Assembly (NCBI GenBank): GCA_041906305.1
Contig: JAYRJL010000001.1
Span: 434,001-498,000 of the forward strand
Source: SHVZ01 sp041906305
GTDB taxonomy: Bacteria; Pseudomonadota; Alphaproteobacteria; SHVZ01
Reading direction: 5' to 3'
DNA length: 64,000 nt
The translations under genes were made by a program, and so were the position numbers. The notes beneath the pieces were generated by a model, which saw only the letters and a program-made list of their open reading frames with translations, was not told the origin of the DNA and searched no databases. Below, one piece after another: positions 41,605 through 48,648 of this stretch (positions are counted from its first letter, which is position 1; every line of letters starts with the position of its first letter).

Positions 41605-41766
41605 CCCTCCCTCGCGTCGTACGCGGGGGAGGGACGGGGTGGGGGCTTGGGCTCGCTGTCTGTCGAACGCTCTGCGTCGGCCGCAGTGACCTCGCGCATG
41701 CCCCCACCCGAGCGCGACGACGCCTTCGGCGTCGCGCGTACCTCCCCCGGCTTCGCCGAGGGAGGG
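41605..41766. repeat. Composite paired palindromic element
   Basis: Left end 41605-41633 is identical to the copies at 655 and 29785. It continues CGGGGTGGGGGC. The right part (41702-41766) is the inverted counterpart of the 7483 element, including CGACGCC-TTC-GGCGTCG and a terminal CCGAGGGAGGG. It lies between two head-region genes in the phage cluster, so the family has invaded or been carried by the element. Confidence 0.8.
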
Positions 41767-41839
41767 AGCACAACTCTCCGCGCCTCTTCGGACGCGCCGC
41801 CGTCGATCTTCAGACCCTCGAGACTTGGAAGGGAGCTTC

Positions 41840-42241
41840 ATGCTCACCCTCTGCGCCCTCGCGCTGACCCAGCCGCTCGCCGGCGTCTCCCTCTCGCCGG
41901 TGGTGGTCCATGGCGGGGTCCGGGCGCTCGATCTGCAGGCGCGTCTCGACGTGGTCGGGTCTCCCGGCACCTCGGCCAAGGCCTGGGTGCAGACCTCGAT
42001 CGACGGCGGCGCGACCTGGCTCGACCTCGCCTGCTTCGCCTTCGGAAACGCGAGCGCGGTCAAGGCCGCGCGCCTTCCCGGTGCCGCGCTCAAATCGCCG
42101 GCGGCGATCTCGGAAGGTACGCTCGCCGACGACACCGCCGTCGACGGGCCGTTCGGCGAACGATTCCGCGTCAAGGTGACGTCGGTCGGCACCTTCGGCG
42201 CCGGCACGACGCTGACCCTCGTTGCCGTTCCTCGGAGCTGA
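41840..42241 (+). CDS. Phage structural protein of unknown function
   Basis: 133 residues from an ATG with GGAAGGGA upstream. The sequence is beta-strand-rich (LDLQARLDVVGSPGTSAKAWVQTSIDGGATWLDLACFAF) and resembles immunoglobulin-like or decoration modules in phage heads and tails. Six bases separate it from the connector gene. No specific family was recognised. It is inferred to be structural because of its position. Confidence 0.5.
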   Translation: MLTLCALALTQPLAGVSLSPVVVHGGVRALDLQARLDVVGSPGTSAKAWVQTSIDGGATWLDLACFAFGNASAVKAARLPGAALKSPAAISEGTLADDTAVDGPFGERFRVKVTSVGTFGAGTTLTLVAVPRS

Positions 42242-42247
42242 CGAGCG

Positions 42248-42835
42248 ATGGGACTGATCGTCACCTCGCCGTCGCCGCGGCGGGATCTCGCCACGCTCTC
42301 CGCGATCAAGCGCGAGCTCGGCCTCGCCGAGACCGGCGAGGACGCGTTCCTCACCGATCTGATCGCGCAGGCATCGAGCGCGATCGAGACCGAGTGCCGC
42401 CGCCGGCTCGTCCGCGAGGACGTGGTCGAGACCGTGCTCGGCCGTGGCCGTGCGCTGCTGATGCTGTCGCTGACGCCAGTGGTCTCGATCGAGGCGATCC
42501 ATGTCGACGGCGTCGCACTCGACGCTTCGGCGTGGCGGCTGATCTCGCCCGAGGCGGGCCTGCTTCATCGCCGCGACGGCTGGGAGAAATGCCTGGTCGA
42601 GATCGCCTACACCGGCGGCTTCGGCCTGCCCGACGATCCCGATCGCACCTTGCCGGCGGTGCTCGAGCGCGCCTGCATCGAGACGGTGAAGGCCTGGTAT
42701 GCGGGGCGCGACCGCGATCCGTCGCTCAATGGCGAAAGTGCTGGCGGCTACCACGCGAGCTACGCGCCCGCGAGAGGCCTGCCGGACAATGTCCGCGACC
42801 TTCTGCTGCCGTGGCGGAGGCCCAGCTTCTCATGA
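42248..42835 (+). CDS. Head-tail connector protein (gp6/phiE125 gp8-like)
   Basis: 195 residues. SAIKRELGLAETGEDAFLTDLIAQASSAIETECRRRLV is the standard opening of the connector family, and LPAVLERACIETVKAWYAGRDRDP is its second helical block. It corresponds to gene-transfer-agent g6. It forms the ring joining the portal to the neck. It overlaps the next gene by four bases (ATGA). Confidence 0.85.
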   Translation: MGLIVTSPSPRRDLATLSAIKRELGLAETGEDAFLTDLIAQASSAIETECRRRLVREDVVETVLGRGRALLMLSLTPVVSIEAIHVDGVALDASAWRLISPEAGLLHRRDGWEKCLVEIAYTGGFGLPDDPDRTLPAVLERACIETVKAWYAGRDRDPSLNGESAGGYHASYAPARGLPDNVRDLLLPWRRPSFS

Positions 42836-43158
42836 TCGCCGAACGCCTCGCGCGCCGCATCGCACGCTCAGGACTTGCGGCCACTTACGTGCGTCCCGCG
42901 TCCGGATCGCCGCCGCATGGCAGTTGGCCGGTCGCGGTGCTCGTGAACGAGGCGCGGCCGACCTCCATCGGTGGCACCGTCGCCTCCGGCAATGCCGAGG
43001 CGACGCTCGCCGCCGCGGCGCTGCCGCCATCGGTCGTTCCGGCCGAGCGCGACCAGCTCCGCATCGCCGGCAAAGTCTGGGCGGTCGCTGCGCGTCCATT
43101 GCCGGTCCAGGTGCTCGGCCACGTCGTCGCCTGGCGACTGTCGCTCGCGGGAGCCTGA
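42832..43158 (+). CDS. Neck/head-completion protein
   Basis: 108 residues. The N-terminal IAERLARRIARSGLAATYVRP and the later LRIAGKVWAVAARPLPVQVLGHVVAWRLSLAGA fit small head-closure or stopper proteins that follow the connector. The start codon overlaps the connector stop by four bases. Exact role is inferred from gene order; no catalytic motif is present. Confidence 0.55.
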   Translation: MIAERLARRIARSGLAATYVRPASGSPPHGSWPVAVLVNEARPTSIGGTVASGNAEATLAAAALPPSVVPAERDQLRIAGKVWAVAARPLPVQVLGHVVAWRLSLAGA

Positions 43159-43159
43159 C

Positions 43160-43354
43160 ATGATCGACGATCTGTACGCGGCCGTGCGGGCCAGGCTCGC
43201 GCGGGCGGCCGAGGCTGTCCGCGTCTCGGTCGAGGTGCGGCGGCCGACGCGCACTATCCGCCTCGGTACGCGCACGCTCGAAGTGCCGAACGCCGAGCGC
43301 GCCGCGGCGCTGGCCGGCCTGGCCGAGCGCATCCACCGCGAGCTCGCGCGATGA
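43160..43354 (+). CDS. Small neck/tail protein
   Basis: 64 residues, almost entirely helical and charged (DLYAAVRARLARAAEAVRVSVEVRRPTRTIRL). It starts one base after the upstream stop codon and overlaps the following gene by four bases (ATGA). It lies in the position of a minor neck protein in related clusters. No family recognised. Confidence 0.55.
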   Translation: MIDDLYAAVRARLARAAEAVRVSVEVRRPTRTIRLGTRTLEVPNAERAAALAGLAERIHRELAR

Positions 43355-43758
43355 GCATCGCCGCTGCCGTCGCCGCGATCCGCGCGCGCCTCGACGTGGG
43401 CTGGATCGCGACGCCTGTCGTCCATGAAAGCCGGGCGCATGCGCCGAGCGCCGAGCAAGCCTTTCTCCTCTGCGAGGTCGCGGCGTCGCCGTCGGCCTTC
43501 GCCTCGATCGGCGCGCCGGACGAACGGCTCGTCCGCCGGCCGGGCGAGATCCTGGTCCATGCCTTCGTGCCGCTGTCGGAGGCCGATCCGGGTGCCACGG
43601 CGCGCGCGCACGCGGCCTCGGTCGGCCAGCTCTACGAGGGCGCCGCGTTCTCGGGTGTCGTCTGCCGCGCCGCGACCGTCGGCGCCGGGGCGGAGTCCGG
43701 CAGCGCCTTCTGGCGCGTCACCGTCACCATTCCCTTCGTCTTCGATGAGATCGTCTGA
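43351..43758 (+). CDS. Tail terminator/tail completion-like protein
   Basis: 135 residues. The pattern AAVAAIRARLDVGWIATPVVHES near the N-terminus, RRPGEILVHAFVPLSEAD in the middle and FWRVTVTIPFVFDEIV at the end resemble tail-terminator proteins, which cap the tail tube and fix its length. It lies directly before the tail tube gene, the expected position. Assignment is by order and general fold features. Confidence 0.6.
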   Translation: MSIAAAVAAIRARLDVGWIATPVVHESRAHAPSAEQAFLLCEVAASPSAFASIGAPDERLVRRPGEILVHAFVPLSEADPGATARAHAASVGQLYEGAAFSGVVCRAATVGAGAESGSAFWRVTVTIPFVFDEIV

Positions 43759-43769
43759 AAGGAGTTTCC

Positions 43770-45221
43770 ATGGCCGATACCAACCGGCTTCGTCTCGCCT
43801 ATGTGGAGGAGACGAGCCTGGGCACCACGCCGAACTCGCCGTCCATGCGCACGATCCGCGCGACCGGCGAGAGCCTGAACCACGACATCCAGACCATCGA
43901 GTCCAAGGAGATCCGGGCCGACCGCCAGACGTCGGACCTGATGCAGGTGGGCGCGGCCAACTCGGGATCGCTCAATTTCGAGCTCTCGTTCCCTTCCGTC
44001 CGAACCTGGCTCGCCGATTTCCTGCGCTACGCGCTGTTCGCCTCTTCCTGGACCAGCCAGCCCGAGACCTACAACGCGACCGCGGACTCGAGCATCACCG
44101 ATGCCGGCACCACGGCCGACACCTATGTCGTCGCCTCCGGCGGCGCCGCGTTCAAGGCGGGCCACCTGGTGCGCGCGTCGGGCTTCACCAATGCGGCGAA
44201 CAACAAGCTGCTCCGCGTCGAGTCCTCGACCGGCACCACCGTCGTCGGCGACAGCCTCTCCCTCTCCGCCGAAACCGCCCCGCCGGCCGGCGCGCGTCTC
44301 AAGGTCGTGGGCTTCGAAGGCGAGGCGGGCGACGTCCAGGCGACCTCGACCGGCCTCTCCTCGACGGTCCTCGATTTCACCACGCTCGGCCTGACCGCGG
44401 GCCAGTGGCTCCGCATCGGCGGCGGCGCGTCGGGCAACGCCTTCGCCACGGCCGCTAACAACGACTGGGCGCGGATCGTCTCGATCGCCGCGCATGCGCT
44501 CCAGCTCGACCATCGCCCCGCCGGCTGGTCGACCGACAACGGCTCGGGCAAGACGATCCGGGTCTTCGTCGGCGACCTGCTCCGCAACGGCACCGCCAAG
44601 AAGGGCGTGACGATCGAGAAGGGCTTCCTCGATCTGGCGGTGCCCGAGTATCTGGCCTATCGCGGCATGGTCGTCGCCCAGATGAGCCTGCAGGTGGGAT
44701 CCAAGGAAGTGGTGACCGGCAGCTTCTCCTTCATGGGCCTCAATCACGCGACCGCGACCGGTGAGCTGGGTTCGCCGGAAGCCGCCGGCACCGTCGGCGT
44801 GATGACGGCGTCCGCCAATGTCGGCCGCATCGCCGAAGGCGGGGCGTCGCTCGGCACGCCCAACTTCGTGCGTTCGGTCTCGATCGACCTTCAGAACAAT
44901 CTGCGCGAGATCGACGCGGTCGGCACGTTGGGCCTCGTCGATGTCGGTGTCGGCAAGCTCGGCCTCACCGGCAAGATGTCGACCTATTTCGGCTCCTCGG
45001 CGCTCTATCAGAAGTATCTCGGCGGTACCGAGACCAGCCTGGTGCTGCGCCTGCAGAAGGACGGCCAGGCGATCGTGATCACGCTGCCGCGCGTCAAGTT
45101 CGAGAAGGGCACCGTGGTCGCCCAGGGCGAGAACCAGGACGTGATGGCGGACCTCGACTTCCGCGCGCTGCGGGATCCGGCAACGGGTGCCACGATCCAG
45201 ATCGACCGGGTGGAGGAGTAG
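43770..45221 (+). CDS. Phage tail tube protein
   Basis: 483 residues with AAAGGAG upstream of the ATG. The N-terminus RLRLAYVEETSLGTTPNSPSMRTIRATGESLNHD and the repeated beta-rich blocks match the Phage_tube_2 class of siphovirus tail tubes. The protein is longer than minimal tubes because of an inserted domain (about 100-260). It polymerises into the tail channel. The next gene starts four bases after its stop. Confidence 0.82.
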   Translation: MADTNRLRLAYVEETSLGTTPNSPSMRTIRATGESLNHDIQTIESKEIRADRQTSDLMQVGAANSGSLNFELSFPSVRTWLADFLRYALFASSWTSQPETYNATADSSITDAGTTADTYVVASGGAAFKAGHLVRASGFTNAANNKLLRVESSTGTTVVGDSLSLSAETAPPAGARLKVVGFEGEAGDVQATSTGLSSTVLDFTTLGLTAGQWLRIGGGASGNAFATAANNDWARIVSIAAHALQLDHRPAGWSTDNGSGKTIRVFVGDLLRNGTAKKGVTIEKGFLDLAVPEYLAYRGMVVAQMSLQVGSKEVVTGSFSFMGLNHATATGELGSPEAAGTVGVMTASANVGRIAEGGASLGTPNFVRSVSIDLQNNLREIDAVGTLGLVDVGVGKLGLTGKMSTYFGSSALYQKYLGGTETSLVLRLQKDGQAIVITLPRVKFEKGTVVAQGENQDVMADLDFRALRDPATGATIQIDRVEE

Positions 45222-45225
45222 GCCC

Positions 45226-45630
45226 ATGACGAGTCCCTACGCGCTCTTCTCGACCGACACCGCGCTCGAGTCCTCCGGCATCACGCTCGACTACGGCTCC
45301 TTCCGCATCCAGATCGCGCGCGCCGGCGGCGCCAACCGGAGGTTCGCGCAGGTCCTGGAAGCGAAGCTGAAGCCGCATCGCCGCCAGATCCAGACCGAGA
45401 CGCTGGCCGACGAGGTCGCGCACCGGCTGATCGTCGAAGCCTATGCCGAGGCGGTGATCCTGGGCTGGGATGGCGTCGTCGATGCGGTGGGTCAGCCGCT
45501 GCCGTTCACGAAGGACAACGCCATCCGGCTGATGACGGACCTGCCCGACCTGTTCCGCGACGTGCAGGAGCAGGCGACCAAGGCAGCGCTGTTCCGCCGC
45601 CAGGCCCAGGAGGCGGACGAAAAAAACTGA
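45226..45630 (+). CDS. Tail assembly chaperone, short product (gpG-like)
   Basis: 134 residues ending ...EADEKN. YALFSTDTALESSGITLDYGSFRIQIARAGG is a typical opening of gpG-like tail chaperones, followed by helical sequence ending in an acidic tail. The gene terminates at a TGA directly after a slippery A-AAA-AAC. Some ribosomes should shift into the downstream frame and make the longer GT product. The proteins coat the tape measure during tail assembly. Confidence 0.82.
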   Translation: MTSPYALFSTDTALESSGITLDYGSFRIQIARAGGANRRFAQVLEAKLKPHRRQIQTETLADEVAHRLIVEAYAEAVILGWDGVVDAVGQPLPFTKDNAIRLMTDLPDLFRDVQEQATKAALFRRQAQEADEKN

Positions 45631-45974
45631 GGGCCCATCTCCGTCATCGCCTCACCAGCGGCCGGGTCGCGTCCTGGCTCGCCGAGGCGGCGGCGGAGAC
45701 GGGAACCACGTCACCCGCCATGGCGGAGGCGGGGCCGGGGCTGCTGCCGGGCCTGGCACTCTTCCTCCAGGCCTTCGAGGATCTGAGCCCGAGCCGGTCG
45801 TCGAGCGGCTTCGGGCTCGGCCCGATTCCGTTCGAGGCGATCGACCGCTACGCGCGGCGCTTTCGCATCGACGATGCCGAAGACTTCGACGACCTCGTCC
45901 GCTTCGTCCGTGCGCTCGACGACGAATATCTCGCCTGGGCCGCGGCCGACGCCGAGCGGCGTTCCTCTTCTTGA
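45226..45974 (+). CDS. Tail assembly chaperone, frameshifted long product (gpGT-like)
   Basis: A -1 shift at 45621-45627 joins the 134-residue G domain to 115 more residues read from 45627 to a stop at 45974. The added part starts LRAHLRHRLTSGRVASWLAE and ends RRFRIDDAEDFDDLVRFVRA plus LDDEYLAWAAADAERRSSS, with the acidic T-domain character. The T frame also contains an ATG at 45720, but it lacks a convincing ribosome site. The frames join exactly, and no stop codon intervenes. Confidence 0.75.
45621..45627 (+). promoter_or_regulatory. -1 programmed frameshift slippery site
   Basis: The heptamer A-AAA-AAC is in register with the zero frame (codons GAA AAA AAC TGA), the classic X-XXY-YYZ arrangement. 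It sits one codon before the stop of the upstream chaperone gene. Seven consecutive A residues stand out in this GC-rich context. Confidence 0.8.
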
Positions 45975-45987
45975 GTGGATTCCTGAA

Positions 45988-47847
45988 ATGAGCTGGATGG
46001 ATCGTGTCTCGGCGGTGCTGTCGCGGAAATCGTCGCGCGCGGGCGCGGCGGTGGCGGCCGTCGGGCTGGCGCCGGCGCGCTGGACACCGAGGCGATACGA
46101 CCGCCTGGCCGAGGAAGGCTATCGCAAGAACGTCGTCGCCTATCGCTGCGTCCGCGAGGTCGCCCGCGCCTGCGCCTCGGTGCCGTGGCTCCTCTACAAG
46201 GGCGCGCAAGAGCTCGACACGCATCCGCTGCTCGATCTCCTGCGCCGGCCGAACCCGCGACAGTCCGGGCCGGAGCTGATCGAGGCCGCGATCGGCCACC
46301 TGCTGCTCTCCGGCAATGCCTATCTCGAAGTGGTCCGCCCCGACGGCGACGGCCCACGCGAACTCTACGCGCTCCGTCCCGACCGCATGCGCATCGTGCC
46401 CGACGTCTCGGGCGTGCCTCGTGCCTACCGCTACGAGGTCGAGGGCCGCAGCGTCGACTGGCCGGTCGATCCGATCTCGGGCGCCTCCGACGTGCTGCAT
46501 CTCCGCGACTTCCATCCGCTCGACGACTGGTATGGGCTCTCGCCGATCGAGGCGGCAGCATCCGCGATCGACCAGCACAACGCCGCGGCCGAGCACAATG
46601 CGGCGCTGCTGCAGAACGGCGCGCGGCCTTCGGGCGCGCTGGTCTTCCGCGCCGATCCCGGCCCCGACGGCATCCGCCGGGTCGAAGAAGCGCTGCTCGA
46701 CCGCACGCAGGGTCCTCGCCAGGCCGGCCGGCCACTCGTCCTCGGCGGCGACGTCGACTGGAAGGAGCTGGGCTTCTCGCCGAAGGACATGGACTTCGCC
46801 GAGCTCAAGGCACAGGCCGCCCGCGAGATCGCCGCCGCCTTCGGCGTGCCGCATCTGCTGGTCGTCTCCGGAGAAGCCACCTACTCGAACCGCACCGACG
46901 CCCGCCTCGAGCTCTGGGAGCACACGGTGATCCCGCTGCTCGACCGCGTGTCCTCGGCGCTGTCGTCCTGGCTCGGCCCGATGTTCGGCGACGGCCTTCG
47001 TCTTGCCCACGATCTGGACGAGGTCCCGGCGCTGGCCCCGCGCCGCCGCCTCAAGTGGCAGCAGATCCAGCAGGCCGACTTCCTGACGCTCAACGAGAAA
47101 CGCCAGGCGCTGGGATATCAACCGATCGAGGAGGGCGAGATGGGAAAGACCGAACGGAAGGACGCGCAGGACTACGAGCAGCTGCACGGCCATCCGCAGC
47201 CGCGCGACGCCGCGGGCCGGTTCAGTGCGACCGGCATCGATTGGGGATTCGTCGAGCAGGTGGAGGGACGCCAGCTTCGGGCCAAGGTTCTCCCGGTCGA
47301 CAGGTTCCCGCTGAGCGGTGTCACCGTCGCGACCGGCTTCGACCTCGGCAGCAAGGACAGTGCCTTCATCCGCGTCCTCTTCAAGGACGATCCCGCGTCC
47401 GGGGAAGAATTCGATCGGATCTTCGCGCCCTACTACGGCCTCAAGGGAGCGGCAGCCGAAGCGAAGCTCGAGGAGACGGGCGGCTTCTCGCTGACCGAGG
47501 CGCAGGCCGAGAAGCTGGATCGTCCGATGCGCGACTGGGTGGCGCGGGAAGTCCGGCGCCTCTACGACGGCGCGGTCGAAGGGCCCGGTGGGCCCGGCAA
47601 GGCATTCGACGCGCTTCCGCGCGAAGCGCAGACCGCGATCGCCTCCGTCGCCTTCAACATCGGCCCGAAGCTGCCGATGGCGGCCCCCCGGTTCTGGGGT
47701 CACGTGACCAGGCAGGAGTGGCGGCTCGCCGCCGACGAGCTCCGCAACTGGTCGCCGAGGATGCCGGAAGGGCTTCGAAGGCGCCGCCACAGGGAGGCCT
47801 CCCTGCTGGATGGCATGCTCGAGGCCTCCGGCGAACGGGACCGTTAG
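45988..47847 (+). CDS. HK97-family portal protein fused to a pesticin/T4-lysozyme-like muramidase domain
   Basis: 619 residues. Residues 30-385 are an HK97-family portal (NVVAYRCVREVARACASVPW, LLLSGNAYLEVV, FGVPHLLVV, EHTVIPLLDRV). After a linker (EEGEMGKTERKDAQDYEQ) residues 415-615 resemble the pesticin lysozyme domain. Candidate catalytic residues are E423 or E426, T446 and D452 in SGVTVATGFDLG; the T-to-D spacing of six equals that of pesticin. AFDALPREAQTAIASVAFNIG and FWGHVT complete the fold. A portal in this place, between tail chaperones and tape measure, is out of the usual order. The start is ATG 45988. Confidence 0.82.
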   Translation: MSWMDRVSAVLSRKSSRAGAAVAAVGLAPARWTPRRYDRLAEEGYRKNVVAYRCVREVARACASVPWLLYKGAQELDTHPLLDLLRRPNPRQSGPELIEAAIGHLLLSGNAYLEVVRPDGDGPRELYALRPDRMRIVPDVSGVPRAYRYEVEGRSVDWPVDPISGASDVLHLRDFHPLDDWYGLSPIEAAASAIDQHNAAAEHNAALLQNGARPSGALVFRADPGPDGIRRVEEALLDRTQGPRQAGRPLVLGGDVDWKELGFSPKDMDFAELKAQAAREIAAAFGVPHLLVVSGEATYSNRTDARLELWEHTVIPLLDRVSSALSSWLGPMFGDGLRLAHDLDEVPALAPRRRLKWQQIQQADFLTLNEKRQALGYQPIEEGEMGKTERKDAQDYEQLHGHPQPRDAAGRFSATGIDWGFVEQVEGRQLRAKVLPVDRFPLSGVTVATGFDLGSKDSAFIRVLFKDDPASGEEFDRIFAPYYGLKGAAAEAKLEETGGFSLTEAQAEKLDRPMRDWVAREVRRLYDGAVEGPGGPGKAFDALPREAQTAIASVAFNIGPKLPMAAPRFWGHVTRQEWRLAADELRNWSPRMPEGLRRRRHREASLLDGMLEASGERDR

Positions 47848-47908
47848 AGAATTGCTCTTATTTCCGCCTCAAACCGGCGCTAGTCTTGCTACCAGAGGTG
47901 AGGGGCGC

Positions 47909-48568
47909 ATGCGGCTGAGACTGCTGGCGATGGGCGTGACGTTCATGATCGTGGCCGGCATTTCCGGGCGCGGCGTTGCCGAGGACGCATTGCCGACGGA
48001 CCAGCTCACGCCCGGCGAGATCGCGAAGATCCGGGCCCATGTGGGCCAGCCGGTTCCGGCGCTTCGGAAGGATCGCGACGCCTGGGGTGCGATTGCCCGG
48101 GTGCTGGGGAGCTTCGGCGGTCCGGCCTGGACGCCCTACCACTACAAGAAGCCTTACCAGAAGATCTACTTCGGCCCCCTCGGGGCAGTATTCGAAAGGA
48201 TGTTCGGCATCGATCCCGACGTGATCGTCGAGCTCAAGGAAGGCCGCTTCCTTTTCGGCACGTCCTGCCAGCCCAGCCCCGGCACGCTCGGCTGTGTGGA
48301 ATCGGCAGCCTTCGTGGTCGATATCGAGACCGGGCACGTCGCCATCGCCATGAATGCGCTGCCGAACCTGCGCACGCGGAAGGTCGAGGAGCACCCCGTG
48401 ATGTTCGTCAAGGCGTGCGCCCCCGAGGCCTTCGCCGAGTACGCGCGCAAACGCTTCGCGATCTGGCGCGTCCCGACGATCGGCGAGGGCGGCCTCGACT
48501 TCATGGTCCCGATGGAGATCGGCCTGGCGCCGAAGATCGCCTGCGCGACGCCCGCCCCTAGGCGCTGA
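47909..48568 (+). CDS. Secreted protein of unknown function within the phage cluster (moron-like)
   Basis: 219 residues from the ATG at 47909, with GAGGTGAGGGG upstream. A signal peptide (RLRLLAMGVTFMIVAGISGRGVAEDA) is clear. The mature part contains FLFGTSCQPSPGTLGCVESAAFVVDIETGHVAIAMNA, with two Cys that could form a disulfide. It looks nothing like a virion protein and is placed between portal and tape measure genes. Similar proteins are hypothetical. It may be a host-benefit gene. Confidence 0.65.
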   Translation: MRLRLLAMGVTFMIVAGISGRGVAEDALPTDQLTPGEIAKIRAHVGQPVPALRKDRDAWGAIARVLGSFGGPAWTPYHYKKPYQKIYFGPLGAVFERMFGIDPDVIVELKEGRFLFGTSCQPSPGTLGCVESAAFVVDIETGHVAIAMNALPNLRTRKVEEHPVMFVKACAPEAFAEYARKRFAIWRVPTIGEGGLDFMVPMEIGLAPKIACATPAPRR

Positions 48569-48648
48569 TCCCGGCGGCCAGAGGCCGCATCCCGACAAAC
48601 TCTCGACCAGGCCGGATACCGCCACGCGGTTTCCGGAACGGACCAGCC

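Noticed and set aside
45652..47790. 712-residue minus-strand open frame
   Set aside because: Antisense to the portal and chaperone genes, with shadow-type amino-acid composition.
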